Positions 1-7,482 of a DNA stretch of 64,000 bases are shown here, in pieces. This DNA comes from Hyphomicrobiales bacterium. Lineage in GTDB: Bacteria > Pseudomonadota > Alphaproteobacteria > Rhizobiales > Beijerinckiaceae. A model generated the notes under the pieces. The model saw nothing but the letters and a program-made list of their open reading frames with translations, was not told the origin of the DNA and did no database searches. Where the stretch lies: assembly GCA_019075865.1 (NCBI GenBank), contig JAGXAN010000008.1, forward strand, positions 124,001 to 188,000, read 5' to 3'. Made by a program: the position numbers and the translations under genes. The first letter of the stretch is position 1. Each line of letters opens with the position of its first letter.

Positions 1-6
1 AACCCG

Positions 7-834
7 GTGCCGTGCGCGCTGGATCATGCAGCCACACTCGCTGCCTATAATAGTGCGTGGTCGGCTCTGGCTGCGACGTATAGTGCAGCCGTGGAGGCGG
101 TTATTGCCGCTCATACGGCCTCGCAAACACAGCCTTTGGCTAGTGACTGGCCTGTGCCGCCAGCGCCACCTGAGCTCGCGCCGGTGTGGATTGTGCCCAC
201 ATCTGCCACGATGCTCGCACCGCCAACACCGGTTGCCGGGCAATGGCCCGTGCTGACCAATGGGGCGTGGACGATGGTGGAGGACCATCGGGGAACGAAT
301 GGGTGGGATGCCAACGGCAACGCCATGATGATCCATACACTCGGCCCCATGCCCGCAGGGTTTGTGACCGTTGCGCCAGCGGCGGTGACGGCGGCAACGC
401 TGGCGAGCGCCAAAGCGGTGGCACTGGCTGGCGTGATTGCTTATGCGGATGCGCTCGATGCGCAAGTGACGGCGAATTATCCAAAGGCCGAGCAGAAGCT
501 GTGGCCGACGCAATATGCTGAAGCGGTGGCCGTGACCGCCAACACAGCTGCACTAACGCCCACGCTAGCCAAGATTGCTGCCAGCATGGCGAACAATGCG
601 CCGGTGCCGACAGCTGCCCAGATTGCCGCCGTTACCCCGGCGCAGATTTCTACTCTGGCCGCGATGGTTCTGGCCAAGGCGGCGGCACTTGAAGCCGTCT
701 CTGTGGCTGTGGGTTACATGCGCGCCAATGCGCAAGCTGGCATTGCACTTGCCCCAGACATGGCAACGCTGGCCACCACCGTTACCGCGCTGGAAGCGTC
801 TGCTGCTGCCGCCAAAACCGCGCTGGGGCTATAG
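7..834 (+). CDS. tail fibre assembly/accessory-like protein (possibly 5' truncated)
   Basis: A 275-residue Ala-rich protein read from a GTG at the very edge of the window. The frame is open upstream, so the true start may lie outside. Residues 88-100 (WTMVEDHRGTNGW) match the short motif typical of phage tail-fibre assembly proteins. The C-terminal 140 residues are predicted helical, with a 'YPKAEQKLWPTQ' segment like the DUF4376-type C-terminal part of such proteins. Its place just ahead of a contractile-tail gene set fits a fibre or fibre-chaperone role, as next to P2 genes H and G. A similar C-terminal layout occurs in the protein at 21087-21650. The function is inferred from motif and context, not from overall similarity. 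Confidence 0.55.
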   Translation: MPCALDHAATLAAYNSAWSALAATYSAAVEAVIAAHTASQTQPLASDWPVPPAPPELAPVWIVPTSATMLAPPTPVAGQWPVLTNGAWTMVEDHRGTNGWDANGNAMMIHTLGPMPAGFVTVAPAAVTAATLASAKAVALAGVIAYADALDAQVTANYPKAEQKLWPTQYAEAVAVTANTAALTPTLAKIAASMANNAPVPTAAQIAAVTPAQISTLAAMVLAKAAALEAVSVAVGYMRANAQAGIALAPDMATLATTVTALEASAAAAKTALGL

Positions 835-838
835 CACA

Positions 839-982
839 CCCCGTCATTGGGAGGCGCGCTTGGGATGCGGCAAGCCTGAGCAGGCGGGATGGGGGGAGAC
901 TTAAGGGCATCCACTGGGTTGCTTCGCTTCACCCGCAATGACGACACATCCACTGGGTTGCTTCGCTTCGCTCGCAATGACG
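839..982. repeat. degenerate dispersed palindromic repeat (CGTCATTGCGAG family)
   Basis: Contains an imperfect left end (CGTCATTGGGAG, about 841-852) and two copies of the right end, CCACTGGGTTGCTTCGCTTC followed by (A/G)C(C/T)CGCAATGACG, at 911-943 and 950-982. These are the same termini as the five-unit array at 49211-49765. It lies between the fibre-accessory gene and the cell-wall hydrolase gene and ends 24 bp before the latter's start codon. Confidence 0.8.
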
Positions 983-1006
983 TTGTTGAACATTTTAGGA
1001 GGACAC

Positions 1007-1492
1007 ATGAAATACGCGATTGCCCGCAAGCAAATTCAGTCTGGGGATGTGCTCGCCTGGCGTGGTCAGGGGTTTATCTCCCGGTTCATCCGTCGCGTTA
1101 CCGGGGGAGATTATTCTCACGTGGGCATTGCCTGGTGGTGTCATGGCCATCTCTACATCATCCAGTCCCAGGGCAATGATGCGACGGGCATATTCCGGCT
1201 GTCGAAGCGGGTGCGCGAGGCGGATATTGACTGGGTGGCGACGCACTGCGTCTGGACGGATGCACTCGAGGCGCACGCGCTCGATTTACTGGATAAAGAT
1301 TATTCGTATCTCGCCTGCGCTGCCGTCGGGCTGGGGCTGACGCCGCCTGCAGGTGGCCAAGTGTGCTCGCTGCTCTGTGCCGATGTGCTCAATAAAGCCG
1401 GGATGGCCCTGCCGCGCAAGGGCATGACGCCCGAGGCTCTGGTTGAGGATTTGCTCCGGCTGGGGCTGGAACGGATCACCCTGATCGCGTGA
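1007..1492 (+). CDS. permuted papain-like (YiiX/NlpC-type) hydrolase
   Basis: A 161-residue protein. The start was chosen for the strong Shine-Dalgarno AGGAGG 5 bp upstream; the reading frame extends further up but only into repeat DNA. The layout is that of circularly permuted NlpC/P60-papain enzymes: His38 in 'YSHVGI' precedes the probable nucleophile Cys120 in 'GGQVCSLLCADVL' (Cys124 is an alternative). Family members hydrolyse amide or thioester bonds and phage copies often act on peptidoglycan or lipids. It sits between the fibre-accessory gene and a lytic transglycosylase and shares their strand. No signal peptide is visible. A cell-wall or lysis role is inference. Confidence 0.6.
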   Translation: MKYAIARKQIQSGDVLAWRGQGFISRFIRRVTGGDYSHVGIAWWCHGHLYIIQSQGNDATGIFRLSKRVREADIDWVATHCVWTDALEAHALDLLDKDYSYLACAAVGLGLTPPAGGQVCSLLCADVLNKAGMALPRKGMTPEALVEDLLRLGLERITLIA

Positions 1493-1538
1493 GCCACCCT
1501 TTGAACCCACTTTTGAAAGACCTTGGAAAGGACCTTGC

Positions 1539-2087
1539 ATGCGCTTTGTCATGACCATTCTGGCCACCCTGTTTTTGGTTCCCTCTACCATGGCTTCGCC
1601 GGTGGATGCCGGGCCGTCGCCGGGCGCATTTTTGCGGCAGCGCGTGCTGGCAGCTCAGCCAAAGCGGGCGGTGCACAAGGGGCGAAGGCACCGGGCTTTG
1701 CGCAAGCATATCTCACGCGCGCGCAGCTCGCGGGGGCCTATACGGGATCTGGTGATCGCCGCAGCACGGCGGCATGGCGTGCCGGTGGATTTGGCAGTGG
1801 GGGTGGCATTCGTCGAGAGCGGATTCCGGCCGCGCTGGAATGGCATCGCCGCCGGCGTGATGCAAATCCGGCCGGCGACGGCGCGCAGCGTTGGCTGCTC
1901 GGGGCGCGTGCATGATTTGATGCAGGCGGCTTATGGGATCAACTGCGGCATGAAGTATCTGGCCATGGTCTGGCACCATGCCGGCTCGCGCTATCGGGCG
2001 GCCGCACTCTATACCCAAGGCATTGGCGCACACCGCGTAAGCCGCGCCGGTGCGCATTATGCACGGATGGTGCTGGCGGCGCGGTAG
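1539..2087 (+). CDS. secreted lytic transglycosylase (SLT domain)
   Basis: A 182-residue protein with a Sec signal peptide (residues 1-19, Met-Arg then a hydrophobic core ending TMAS). A basic linker rich in Arg/Lys follows (about 41-65), then a C-terminal transglycosylase SLT domain. Catalytic Glu93 lies in 'AVGVAFVESGF', followed by the family's 'GVMQIRP' and 'YGINCGMKYL' motifs. It should cleave the MurNAc-GlcNAc bond in the periplasm. An AAAGGA ribosome site lies before the ATG. It precedes the tail operon, so it could open the wall for assembly, release or entry of the contractile particle, although short chromosomal SLT proteins look similar. Confidence 0.75.
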   Translation: MRFVMTILATLFLVPSTMASPVDAGPSPGAFLRQRVLAAQPKRAVHKGRRHRALRKHISRARSSRGPIRDLVIAAARRHGVPVDLAVGVAFVESGFRPRWNGIAAGVMQIRPATARSVGCSGRVHDLMQAAYGINCGMKYLAMVWHHAGSRYRAAALYTQGIGAHRVSRAGAHYARMVLAAR

Positions 2088-2135
2088 GGCGCGGGGTCTC
2101 GACAGGCCGGGGCAAATTGGCTATTCTCGCCTTCG

Positions 2136-2172
2136 GTTCCGGTGACTGCCCCAACTGCCCGCGCACCGGAAC
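2136..2172. terminator. hairpin between cell-wall genes and tail operon (possible terminator)
   Basis: GTTCCGGTG (2136-2144) and CACCGGAAC (2164-2172) form a perfect 9-bp inverted repeat with a 19-nt loop. No T-run follows, so a Rho-independent terminator is not proven. It could be a processing hairpin or a regulatory element of the sheath operon. Confidence 0.35.
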
Positions 2173-2183
2173 TGACCACCCCG

Positions 2184-2197
2184 CTGACAGATGTCAG
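2184..2197. promoter_or_regulatory. dyad symmetry upstream of sheath gene (possible operator)
   Basis: CTGACAGATGTCAG is a 14-bp palindrome (6-bp arms, 2-bp centre) 58 bp before the sheath start, in the only gap of any size ahead of the tail operon. Binding of a late regulator is inference. Confidence 0.25.
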
Positions 2198-2254
2198 TAT
2201 CATATCCAGCCCCTGCCAAACCTAGGATTGCCTCATCATTCATGAGGTGCATTT

Positions 2255-3472
2255 ATGGCAGACGTCTATCTACACGGTACAGAGGTCATTCAGGACACGT
2301 CCGGTATTCGCCCGGTGGCGCTCAACCCGTCCGCCGTCATTGGCATCGTCGGCACGGCTGACAGCGCCGACCCCAGTGTATTCCCTCTCGACACGCCGGT
2401 TTTGCTCGCCAGCAATCCGCATCTGGCTGCCAGCCTCGACACGGTGGGCTCGGGCCTTGGCTCGCTGCCGGGCGCAATACGCCAGATTTATAACGAAGGC
2501 GGCGCGGCGGTGGTGGTGGTGCGTGTCAATGACGACCCCAACCCCGCCAATGTGATGACCAATATTATTGGCTCTGCAGCCAATGGAACCGGCATGAATG
2601 CGCTGCTGCATGCACGCACTCTTTTGGGTGTTGCGCCCAAGACGCTGATTGCACCAGGCTATACGTCGCAGCGGCCGGGTAATCTGGCCAATCCGGTGGT
2701 GGGTGCGCTGCTGCCAATCGCCAACCGCCTGCGTGGCCGGATTTACGGCGATATGCCACCGCTCCTGGCCGATGCGCAGGCGTGGCGCGCCGATTGGGGC
2801 AACCGCCGCGTCATCGGCTTTTATCCCTCGTGCGAAGTATGGAGCCCGCAAGCCAATGCCTATGTCACGGCACCGCAAAGCCCGAGCCAGGCGGGGTTGA
2901 CCTCGCAGGTGCATAATACGCTCGGCTATTGGTGGTCCTCGTCCAATCAGGAACTGCTCGGGGTGGGCGGCGTCAGCCAGCCAATCGACTGGCAGATGGA
3001 TGACCCAAATTGCCTCGCCAATATCCTCAACCTGGGCAAGATCAACACCATCGTCAATCTGGGCTCGGCGAGTGCCATGGGCGGCTGGCGGCGCTGGGGC
3101 AATGCGACCTGCTCGGCTGATCCCTTGTGGACATTTGAGGCGGTGGGCAATGCGGCCGACGAGATTTATGAGGCGATTGAGCAGACCTATCTGTGGATGG
3201 TCGACCGGCCATTCTCGGCGCAATTGTGCCTGGATGGCGCGCGCGGCGTGAATGCCTTTTTTGCGGCCAACAAGAAGCAGGGCGCGATGATCGGCGGCAA
3301 GTGCTGGATCGACCCGGGCCTCAACAGTGCGCGGCAGCTGCAGGCGGGCATTTTGAGCTTCTCGTTTGATGCCGAATTCCCGGCTCCGATGGAGCACATC
3401 CGCTTCTATGCGCAGCGCAACGGCAATTATTACACCAATGAAATCGCCACGCTGACGTCGCTGGCAGCTTAG
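2255..3472 (+). CDS. contractile tail sheath protein (P2 FI-like)
   Basis: A 405-residue protein of the phage tail-sheath family, close to P2 FI (396 residues). The N-terminus (MADVYLHGTEVIQ, then an Ala/Ile-rich 'SAVIGIVGTADSADP' strand) and the 'GGAAVVVVRV' strand near residue 90 are typical of myovirus and tailocin sheaths. The sheath forms the outer contractile cylinder that drives the tube through the target envelope. A GAGGTG ribosome site precedes the ATG. It is the first gene of a colinear set (sheath, tube, chaperone, tape measure, U, X, D) on one strand with tight spacing. It proves a contractile tail, unlike the siphovirus-type GTA tail genes 8 kb downstream. Confidence 0.9.
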   Translation: MADVYLHGTEVIQDTSGIRPVALNPSAVIGIVGTADSADPSVFPLDTPVLLASNPHLAASLDTVGSGLGSLPGAIRQIYNEGGAAVVVVRVNDDPNPANVMTNIIGSAANGTGMNALLHARTLLGVAPKTLIAPGYTSQRPGNLANPVVGALLPIANRLRGRIYGDMPPLLADAQAWRADWGNRRVIGFYPSCEVWSPQANAYVTAPQSPSQAGLTSQVHNTLGYWWSSSNQELLGVGGVSQPIDWQMDDPNCLANILNLGKINTIVNLGSASAMGGWRRWGNATCSADPLWTFEAVGNAADEIYEAIEQTYLWMVDRPFSAQLCLDGARGVNAFFAANKKQGAMIGGKCWIDPGLNSARQLQAGILSFSFDAEFPAPMEHIRFYAQRNGNYYTNEIATLTSLAA

Positions 3473-3481
3473 GGGACTTAA

Positions 3482-3991
3482 ATGGCTAATATGGATTATG
3501 TGGTCAAAGCCTTCGCCCTGTTCGTCGATGGCATTGGCAAGGCGGGCACAGGCGAAAAGGTGGCGCTGCCCAAGATCGAGGCGGAGACCGAGATGTTCCG
3601 GGGCGGCGGTATGCTGGGCGGCGTGAATGTGCCGCATGGCTACAAGCCGATCAAAATGACCTTCGAGCTCAATTCGTTTGACCCGCAGGTGATCACCCAG
3701 AGCGATATTTTTGGCAAACGGGCTGTGGCCTATTCCATCCGTGGCTTTGCCGACGGGGATGGGGGCAAGCAGCATACCATCATCTTTCAGGGCACCGGGC
3801 TGCTGGTGACCTCGGACCCCGGCGAATGGGCGGCGGGCAAGAAGGTGGCTCTGAAAGGCGAAGTCGATTTGACCGCCGCGACGCTGACGGTGGATGGCAC
3901 GGTGCTTTACGACATCGACCTCCTCAACGACGTCTACATTTTCAATGGCGTCGATACCTATGCGCCGGTGCGTGCAGCTTTGGGCCTGTAG
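3482..3991 (+). CDS. major tail tube protein (P2 FII-like)
   Basis: A 169-residue protein, the same size class as P2 FII (172). It shows the family's N-terminal pattern, in which a short 'DYVVKAFALFVDGIG' segment leads to a 'VALPKIEAETEMFRGGGM' stretch, and a C-terminal beta-rich part. Subunits stack as the inner tube inside the sheath. It starts 9 bp after the sheath stop with GGGG ahead of the ATG, so the two are surely co-transcribed. Confidence 0.88.
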   Translation: MANMDYVVKAFALFVDGIGKAGTGEKVALPKIEAETEMFRGGGMLGGVNVPHGYKPIKMTFELNSFDPQVITQSDIFGKRAVAYSIRGFADGDGGKQHTIIFQGTGLLVTSDPGEWAAGKKVALKGEVDLTAATLTVDGTVLYDIDLLNDVYIFNGVDTYAPVRAALGL

Positions 3992-4014
3992 CTTTCAACT
4001 TTTTGAGGTGATCC

Positions 4015-4464
4015 ATGAGTGATATTTTGCCAGCCAGTCCCTTGGTGGGTGGACCTTCCATTGCCCAACTGGGTGAGCAGGTGGCGGCGCAATTGGCCAG
4101 CCCTGCGCCTGCACCAGTGGCTGCTCCGGCCGGAGCCGCAATTGCAGCCCCGGTTGCCGCCGCGCCTGCGCCGGCTGCGATCAAACTGGTTGACCTGGAC
4201 GCGGGTGGTGGCTGGGGTTCGAGCGAATACACGTTCAAACATCCATTCCGGTTTCGCAACCAGGAATATCTGCGCTGCACCATTCGCGAGCCCAATGGCG
4301 GCGACGTCGAGCGCCGGATCAAGGGCATCGATTACATGCGCGAGGTGCGCGAACTCGCGGTGGACCTGACGATGCTGCCCGATGACGTGTTTGGCGTGAT
4401 GCACGCCTCGGATCGCTCCGGCATTTTGCGTGCCGTGGGAAACGCTATCGCCGATGCCCCCTGA
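4015..4464 (+). CDS. tail assembly chaperone, short form (P2 E-like)
   Basis: A 149-residue protein between the tube and tape-measure genes, the position of P2 gene E. Residues about 30-58 are an Ala/Pro-rich low-complexity linker. The folded part starts near 'IKLVDLDAGGGW' and ends 'AVGNAIADAP'. P2 E is about 90 residues, so the N-terminal linker makes this copy long. E-type chaperones coat the tape measure before the tube polymerises. The stop codon follows a GCC-CCC pair that looks like a frameshift site (see the E+E' entry). The start has GAGGTG 6 bp upstream. Confidence 0.75.
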   Translation: MSDILPASPLVGGPSIAQLGEQVAAQLASPAPAPVAAPAGAAIAAPVAAAPAPAAIKLVDLDAGGGWGSSEYTFKHPFRFRNQEYLRCTIREPNGGDVERRIKGIDYMREVRELAVDLTMLPDDVFGVMHASDRSGILRAVGNAIADAP

Positions 4465-4604
4465 ACCTCGATGAGGTGATGATGGACATCGGCTTGTGCC
4501 TCCATTTGTGGAGCTTGGCTGAATTGATGGCCATGCCGATGTCCCGGCTTTTGGCCGTTCATGCGAGGGCGGTGGCGCATTTAACGCATCTTTATCGGGG
4601 GTGA
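4015..4604 (+). CDS. tail assembly chaperone, frameshifted long form (P2 E+E'-like)
   Basis: If ribosomes slip back one base on the Pro codon CCC at 4459-4461 (run of five C at 4457-4461, immediately before the TGA at 4462), translation continues CTG-AAC-CTC from 4461. It reads 47 further codons to a TGA at 4602-4604, two bases before the tape-measure ATG. The added tail begins LNLDEVMMDIGLCLH and ends VAHLTHLYRG, giving about 196 residues. This E' segment has no start codon placed to make a useful separate protein. The arrangement reproduces the -1 frameshift known for E/E' of P2 and the G/GT pair of lambda. Slippage is inferred from the sequence; the slip string is C-rich rather than the T6G of P2. 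Confidence 0.7.
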
Positions 4605-4605
4605 A

Positions 4606-6834
4606 ATGAGCCAGTTTGAAGTTTCCATGCTGCTCAAGCTGGTCGATGAGATCAGCGGGCCACTGCGTGCAGTGGTGGGGCAGATGGAGGCACTCAAAAA
4701 GGCGACGGCCTCGCCAATCTCGGGCAATGCCACGGCTGGCGTCAACCAGCAGACGCAGGGCATTGAACGGGCGGTGGGCCAACTCAAGCAATTGAAATCG
4801 GCAACCGAAAGCGCGCGCGCCGCCACCACCGGCTTGGCGCAGGCGCAAACCGCTTTTGGCAAATCCGAGCAGGTGGTGACCGGAGTGCAGCGGCAGACGC
4901 AGGCCCTGCAACAGGCGGGGCGCGCCGCATCGGGCTATCATGAAAAGCTGTCGCGGCTTGAGAGCCAGATGGGCAATGCCGGGCTGATGGGGCTGGGCTT
5001 TCAGCATGTGGCCGGGGCTGGCCGGGCAATAAAACGGCCGGTTGAGGCGGCGGTGGGCACCTATACCGAATTGCAAAAGCAGGCAACCGCGATTGCCATT
5101 GCCTCGGACCGAAATGCCATGGGGCCACAGATCGCGCAAAACGTGCTGGATGTGGCCCGCGCCTCGCATTTGGCGGCAGGCGACATTATGGCGGCCGAGC
5201 GCTCGCTGGCCTCGGTGGGTGGTGCCAAATATCTCGACAGAATTGCTGTGGTTGAGGGCAAGCTGGGCAAGCTCGGGTTTGCTTCTGGCACCGATACGGC
5301 TGACCTTTACGCGGTGATGCTCAACCTCATGCGGCTGGGCAAAATGGATGCCGGACAGGCGCTGACGGCGACCCAGAAGATGTATCAGCAGGGCAAGGAC
5401 GGCCCGTTCGAGCTGCGCAATATGGCCTATTTCATCCCGCAATTGCTGTCGTCAGCTGTGGCCTTTGGTGAAACCGGCAAACAATTTGTCAATAATGCCA
5501 CACCTTTCATCCAGACCCTGCGCCAGACGACCAGCGACCCCGGCGAGGCGGCAACGCAGTTTCAGCATATTGTGTCACATCTGGCCAACAAGGCCTATAT
5601 GACCAAGATATCCAAGAACCTTGGCGTTGATGTCGCCGGCGAAATGTCGTCCGCTTCCAAGGCCGGGGCCGATCCTCTATTTGGCGTGCTGAACAAAATG
5701 GCGGATGCCTATGACGCCAAGGTAGCCGCCGGAGCCAACCCTGCCGTGCTGCGCGCCGCCGTTTCACGCGACTTTTACTTCTCGAAGGCCTTTGCCAATT
5801 TTGTCGCGCATCGCAAGGAATTTGACCAATATGCCATCCCGGCCGACAAGGCGCGCGAGGCGGTCAATGCCGACTTTGACACGCGTTCCAAAACGCAAAG
5901 CGCCCTGGAGCAGGACAATGCCACCGCCCGCTTGGCACTCGCCTATGAGGCCGGAGCCAGCCAACAGGCCTTATTGACCACGGCCACCACGCTGCAGACC
6001 TCAGCCATCAACCGGCTGACGGGTGCGGTGACGGCCAACCCCAGTGCCACCTCGGCGCTGGGTGCGCTGGGATATATCGGCGGATCGGCGCTATCGGGTG
6101 TCGGCAATCTGGGAATGATGGCGACCTCACTTTATACGGCGCGCAAGGCCTCTCAATGGGGCGCATTGAAATTGGGGCTGTCGGGTGGGGAGGCTTTGGC
6201 AGGCGGTGAGGCGGCAACCGCTGGGGCTGTCGCAGCCGAGACGGCTCTTGGTGCGGCGGCCACAGCGGCGGCAGGTGGGTTGACGGCGCTACTGGCACCT
6301 TTGGCGGCGATTGTTGGGCCACTGGTGGCATTGGGTGCGGCGGTGGCCTGGCTGAAAGGCAAAACCGATGCCTTCCGGGCGCAGACGGCTGGGCAGAAGG
6401 CGGCGGACGCCAAGGCGCAAGCCGAGGCACTGGCCAAGCAAATCGCCACTTATCCGGCAGGTGGCGGCCAAAAGCAGTTACATTCCTTGCAAGCCCAGCG
6501 CGCTGCCGTAATGGCGGGCATTCAGGCTGTCGAGGATCAGCACCGGCTTTATCCAGCCGAGGGGCGCGGTAACACCCTGCATCATGCCACTCTGGGCAAG
6601 GCGTCGCATTTGCCGCAGGCCATGCAGGTTGCACCGCCGCCGCCTGCGCCTGCGCCTGTGGTGAAAGTGACGACGCAGGCACCGGTCACCATCACCAATC
6701 ACATCACCATCAATGCCACCACCAATGCCAGCCCCGCCGCCATTGGCTCGGCCGTGGCCGGGGGCGCGGCGCGCGGCACCCGAGCTGGCATGGGGGCACT
6801 GCATGATGGGCCGGAAAGTTTGGGGCATCACTGA
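4606..6834 (+). CDS. tail tape measure protein (P2 T-like)
   Basis: A 742-residue protein, the largest gene of the contractile module, placed right after E/E' as in P2. The N-terminal 150 residues are coiled-coil-like (many Gln/Ala/Leu heptads). The middle contains 'MYQQGKDGPFELRNMAYFIPQLLS', typical of phage tape measures. Residues about 535-590 are hydrophobic and Ala/Leu-rich, fitting the membrane-active segment of tape measures. A Pro-rich hinge near residue 675 precedes an Asn/Thr-rich C-terminus ending in 'GTRAGMG'. The start overlaps the end of the E' frame and the stop overlaps the gpU start (TGATG), so expression is coupled. Length sets tail length, so the tail should be shorter than that of P2 (T is 815). 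Confidence 0.85.
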   Translation: MSQFEVSMLLKLVDEISGPLRAVVGQMEALKKATASPISGNATAGVNQQTQGIERAVGQLKQLKSATESARAATTGLAQAQTAFGKSEQVVTGVQRQTQALQQAGRAASGYHEKLSRLESQMGNAGLMGLGFQHVAGAGRAIKRPVEAAVGTYTELQKQATAIAIASDRNAMGPQIAQNVLDVARASHLAAGDIMAAERSLASVGGAKYLDRIAVVEGKLGKLGFASGTDTADLYAVMLNLMRLGKMDAGQALTATQKMYQQGKDGPFELRNMAYFIPQLLSSAVAFGETGKQFVNNATPFIQTLRQTTSDPGEAATQFQHIVSHLANKAYMTKISKNLGVDVAGEMSSASKAGADPLFGVLNKMADAYDAKVAAGANPAVLRAAVSRDFYFSKAFANFVAHRKEFDQYAIPADKAREAVNADFDTRSKTQSALEQDNATARLALAYEAGASQQALLTTATTLQTSAINRLTGAVTANPSATSALGALGYIGGSALSGVGNLGMMATSLYTARKASQWGALKLGLSGGEALAGGEAATAGAVAAETALGAAATAAAGGLTALLAPLAAIVGPLVALGAAVAWLKGKTDAFRAQTAGQKAADAKAQAEALAKQIATYPAGGGQKQLHSLQAQRAAVMAGIQAVEDQHRLYPAEGRGNTLHHATLGKASHLPQAMQVAPPPPAPAPVVKVTTQAPVTITNHITINATTNASPAAIGSAVAGGAARGTRAGMGALHDGPESLGHH

Positions 6835-7253
6835 TGGGCGTTTTGATGGCCTGGGGGCCGTATATTTTTGAGACACTTGGCACCTCGCTCGATGAGATTG
6901 AGCATGATGGTGGTGGCCGCTGGGCCGAGCATGAGATTATTGGCCGACGCCCGGCCTCGCAGTTTCTGGGGCCGGACATGGAAAAGGTGACGCTGAAGGG
7001 CTGCTCATGGCCATGGCTGGCCGGGGGTGGCCCCGCCGCGCAAGTCGCGGCCATGCGCGCCGAGGCGGAGGCGGGCAGCCAATTTCCGCTGCTCTCGATG
7101 AGCGGCGATGTGGCGGGGCTTTTTCACCTGAAAAGCATATCCAGCACCGGCCAGCATCTCGATGCGGGCGGCAACGCCCAAAAGCTCGGCTACACCCTGC
7201 ATTTCCGGCGCTCGTCGGAAGGCGCGGGGGCGATCTTCAATGCGTGGCCATAA
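6834..7253 (+). CDS. tail protein gpU-like (tail terminator/completion)
   Basis: A 139-residue protein of the P2 gpU family, recognisable by the N-terminal 'VLMAWGPYIFETLG' and the pattern W-x-E-H-E-I-I-G-R-x-P 'RWAEHEIIGRRP'. A 'LKGCSWPWLAGG' loop and C-terminal 'LGYTLHFRR' follow. gpU acts in tail completion. The start codon overlaps the tape-measure stop by one base. Confidence 0.85.
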   Translation: MGVLMAWGPYIFETLGTSLDEIEHDGGGRWAEHEIIGRRPASQFLGPDMEKVTLKGCSWPWLAGGGPAAQVAAMRAEAEAGSQFPLLSMSGDVAGLFHLKSISSTGQHLDAGGNAQKLGYTLHFRRSSEGAGAIFNAWP

Positions 7254-7262
7254 GAGGCCCCC

Positions 7263-7478
7263 ATGACCCAGACCATCATCACCGTGCAGGACCAGATGCT
7301 GGATGCCATTGCCAAGCGCATTTATGGCAATGAGCACGGCACCACCGAGGCCATTTTGAACGCCAATCCCGGGCTGGCAGCGCTCGGGCCGGTTTTGCCA
7401 CAGGCCTATGAACTGACGCTGCCGGCACAGCTGCCCGCAGCCCCGCCAGCTGCGGCGACAATTGATTTGTGGGCTTGA
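7263..7478 (+). CDS. tail protein X-like (LysM-type)
   Basis: A 71-residue protein with a LysM-like fold pattern: 'TVQDQMLDAIAKRIYGN', a Thr/Ala-rich helix, 'LNANPGLAALGPVLPQAYELTLP'. It matches the phage tail protein X family that lies between U and D in P2-like tails. LysM-type modules bind peptidoglycan, so it may sit at the baseplate tip. It starts 9 bp after gpU and ends 4 bp before the gpD start used here. Confidence 0.82.
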   Translation: MTQTIITVQDQMLDAIAKRIYGNEHGTTEAILNANPGLAALGPVLPQAYELTLPAQLPAAPPAAATIDLWA

Positions 7479-7482
7479 CGCC

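Noticed and set aside
2270-3775. 501-codon open frame on the reverse strand opposite the sheath and tube genes
   Set aside because: It is the antisense of two well-recognised tail genes, has no ribosome site and no recognisable domains. Similar long antisense frames occur opposite other genes in this GC-rich sequence (3958-5442, 32145-33503, 59692-60984).
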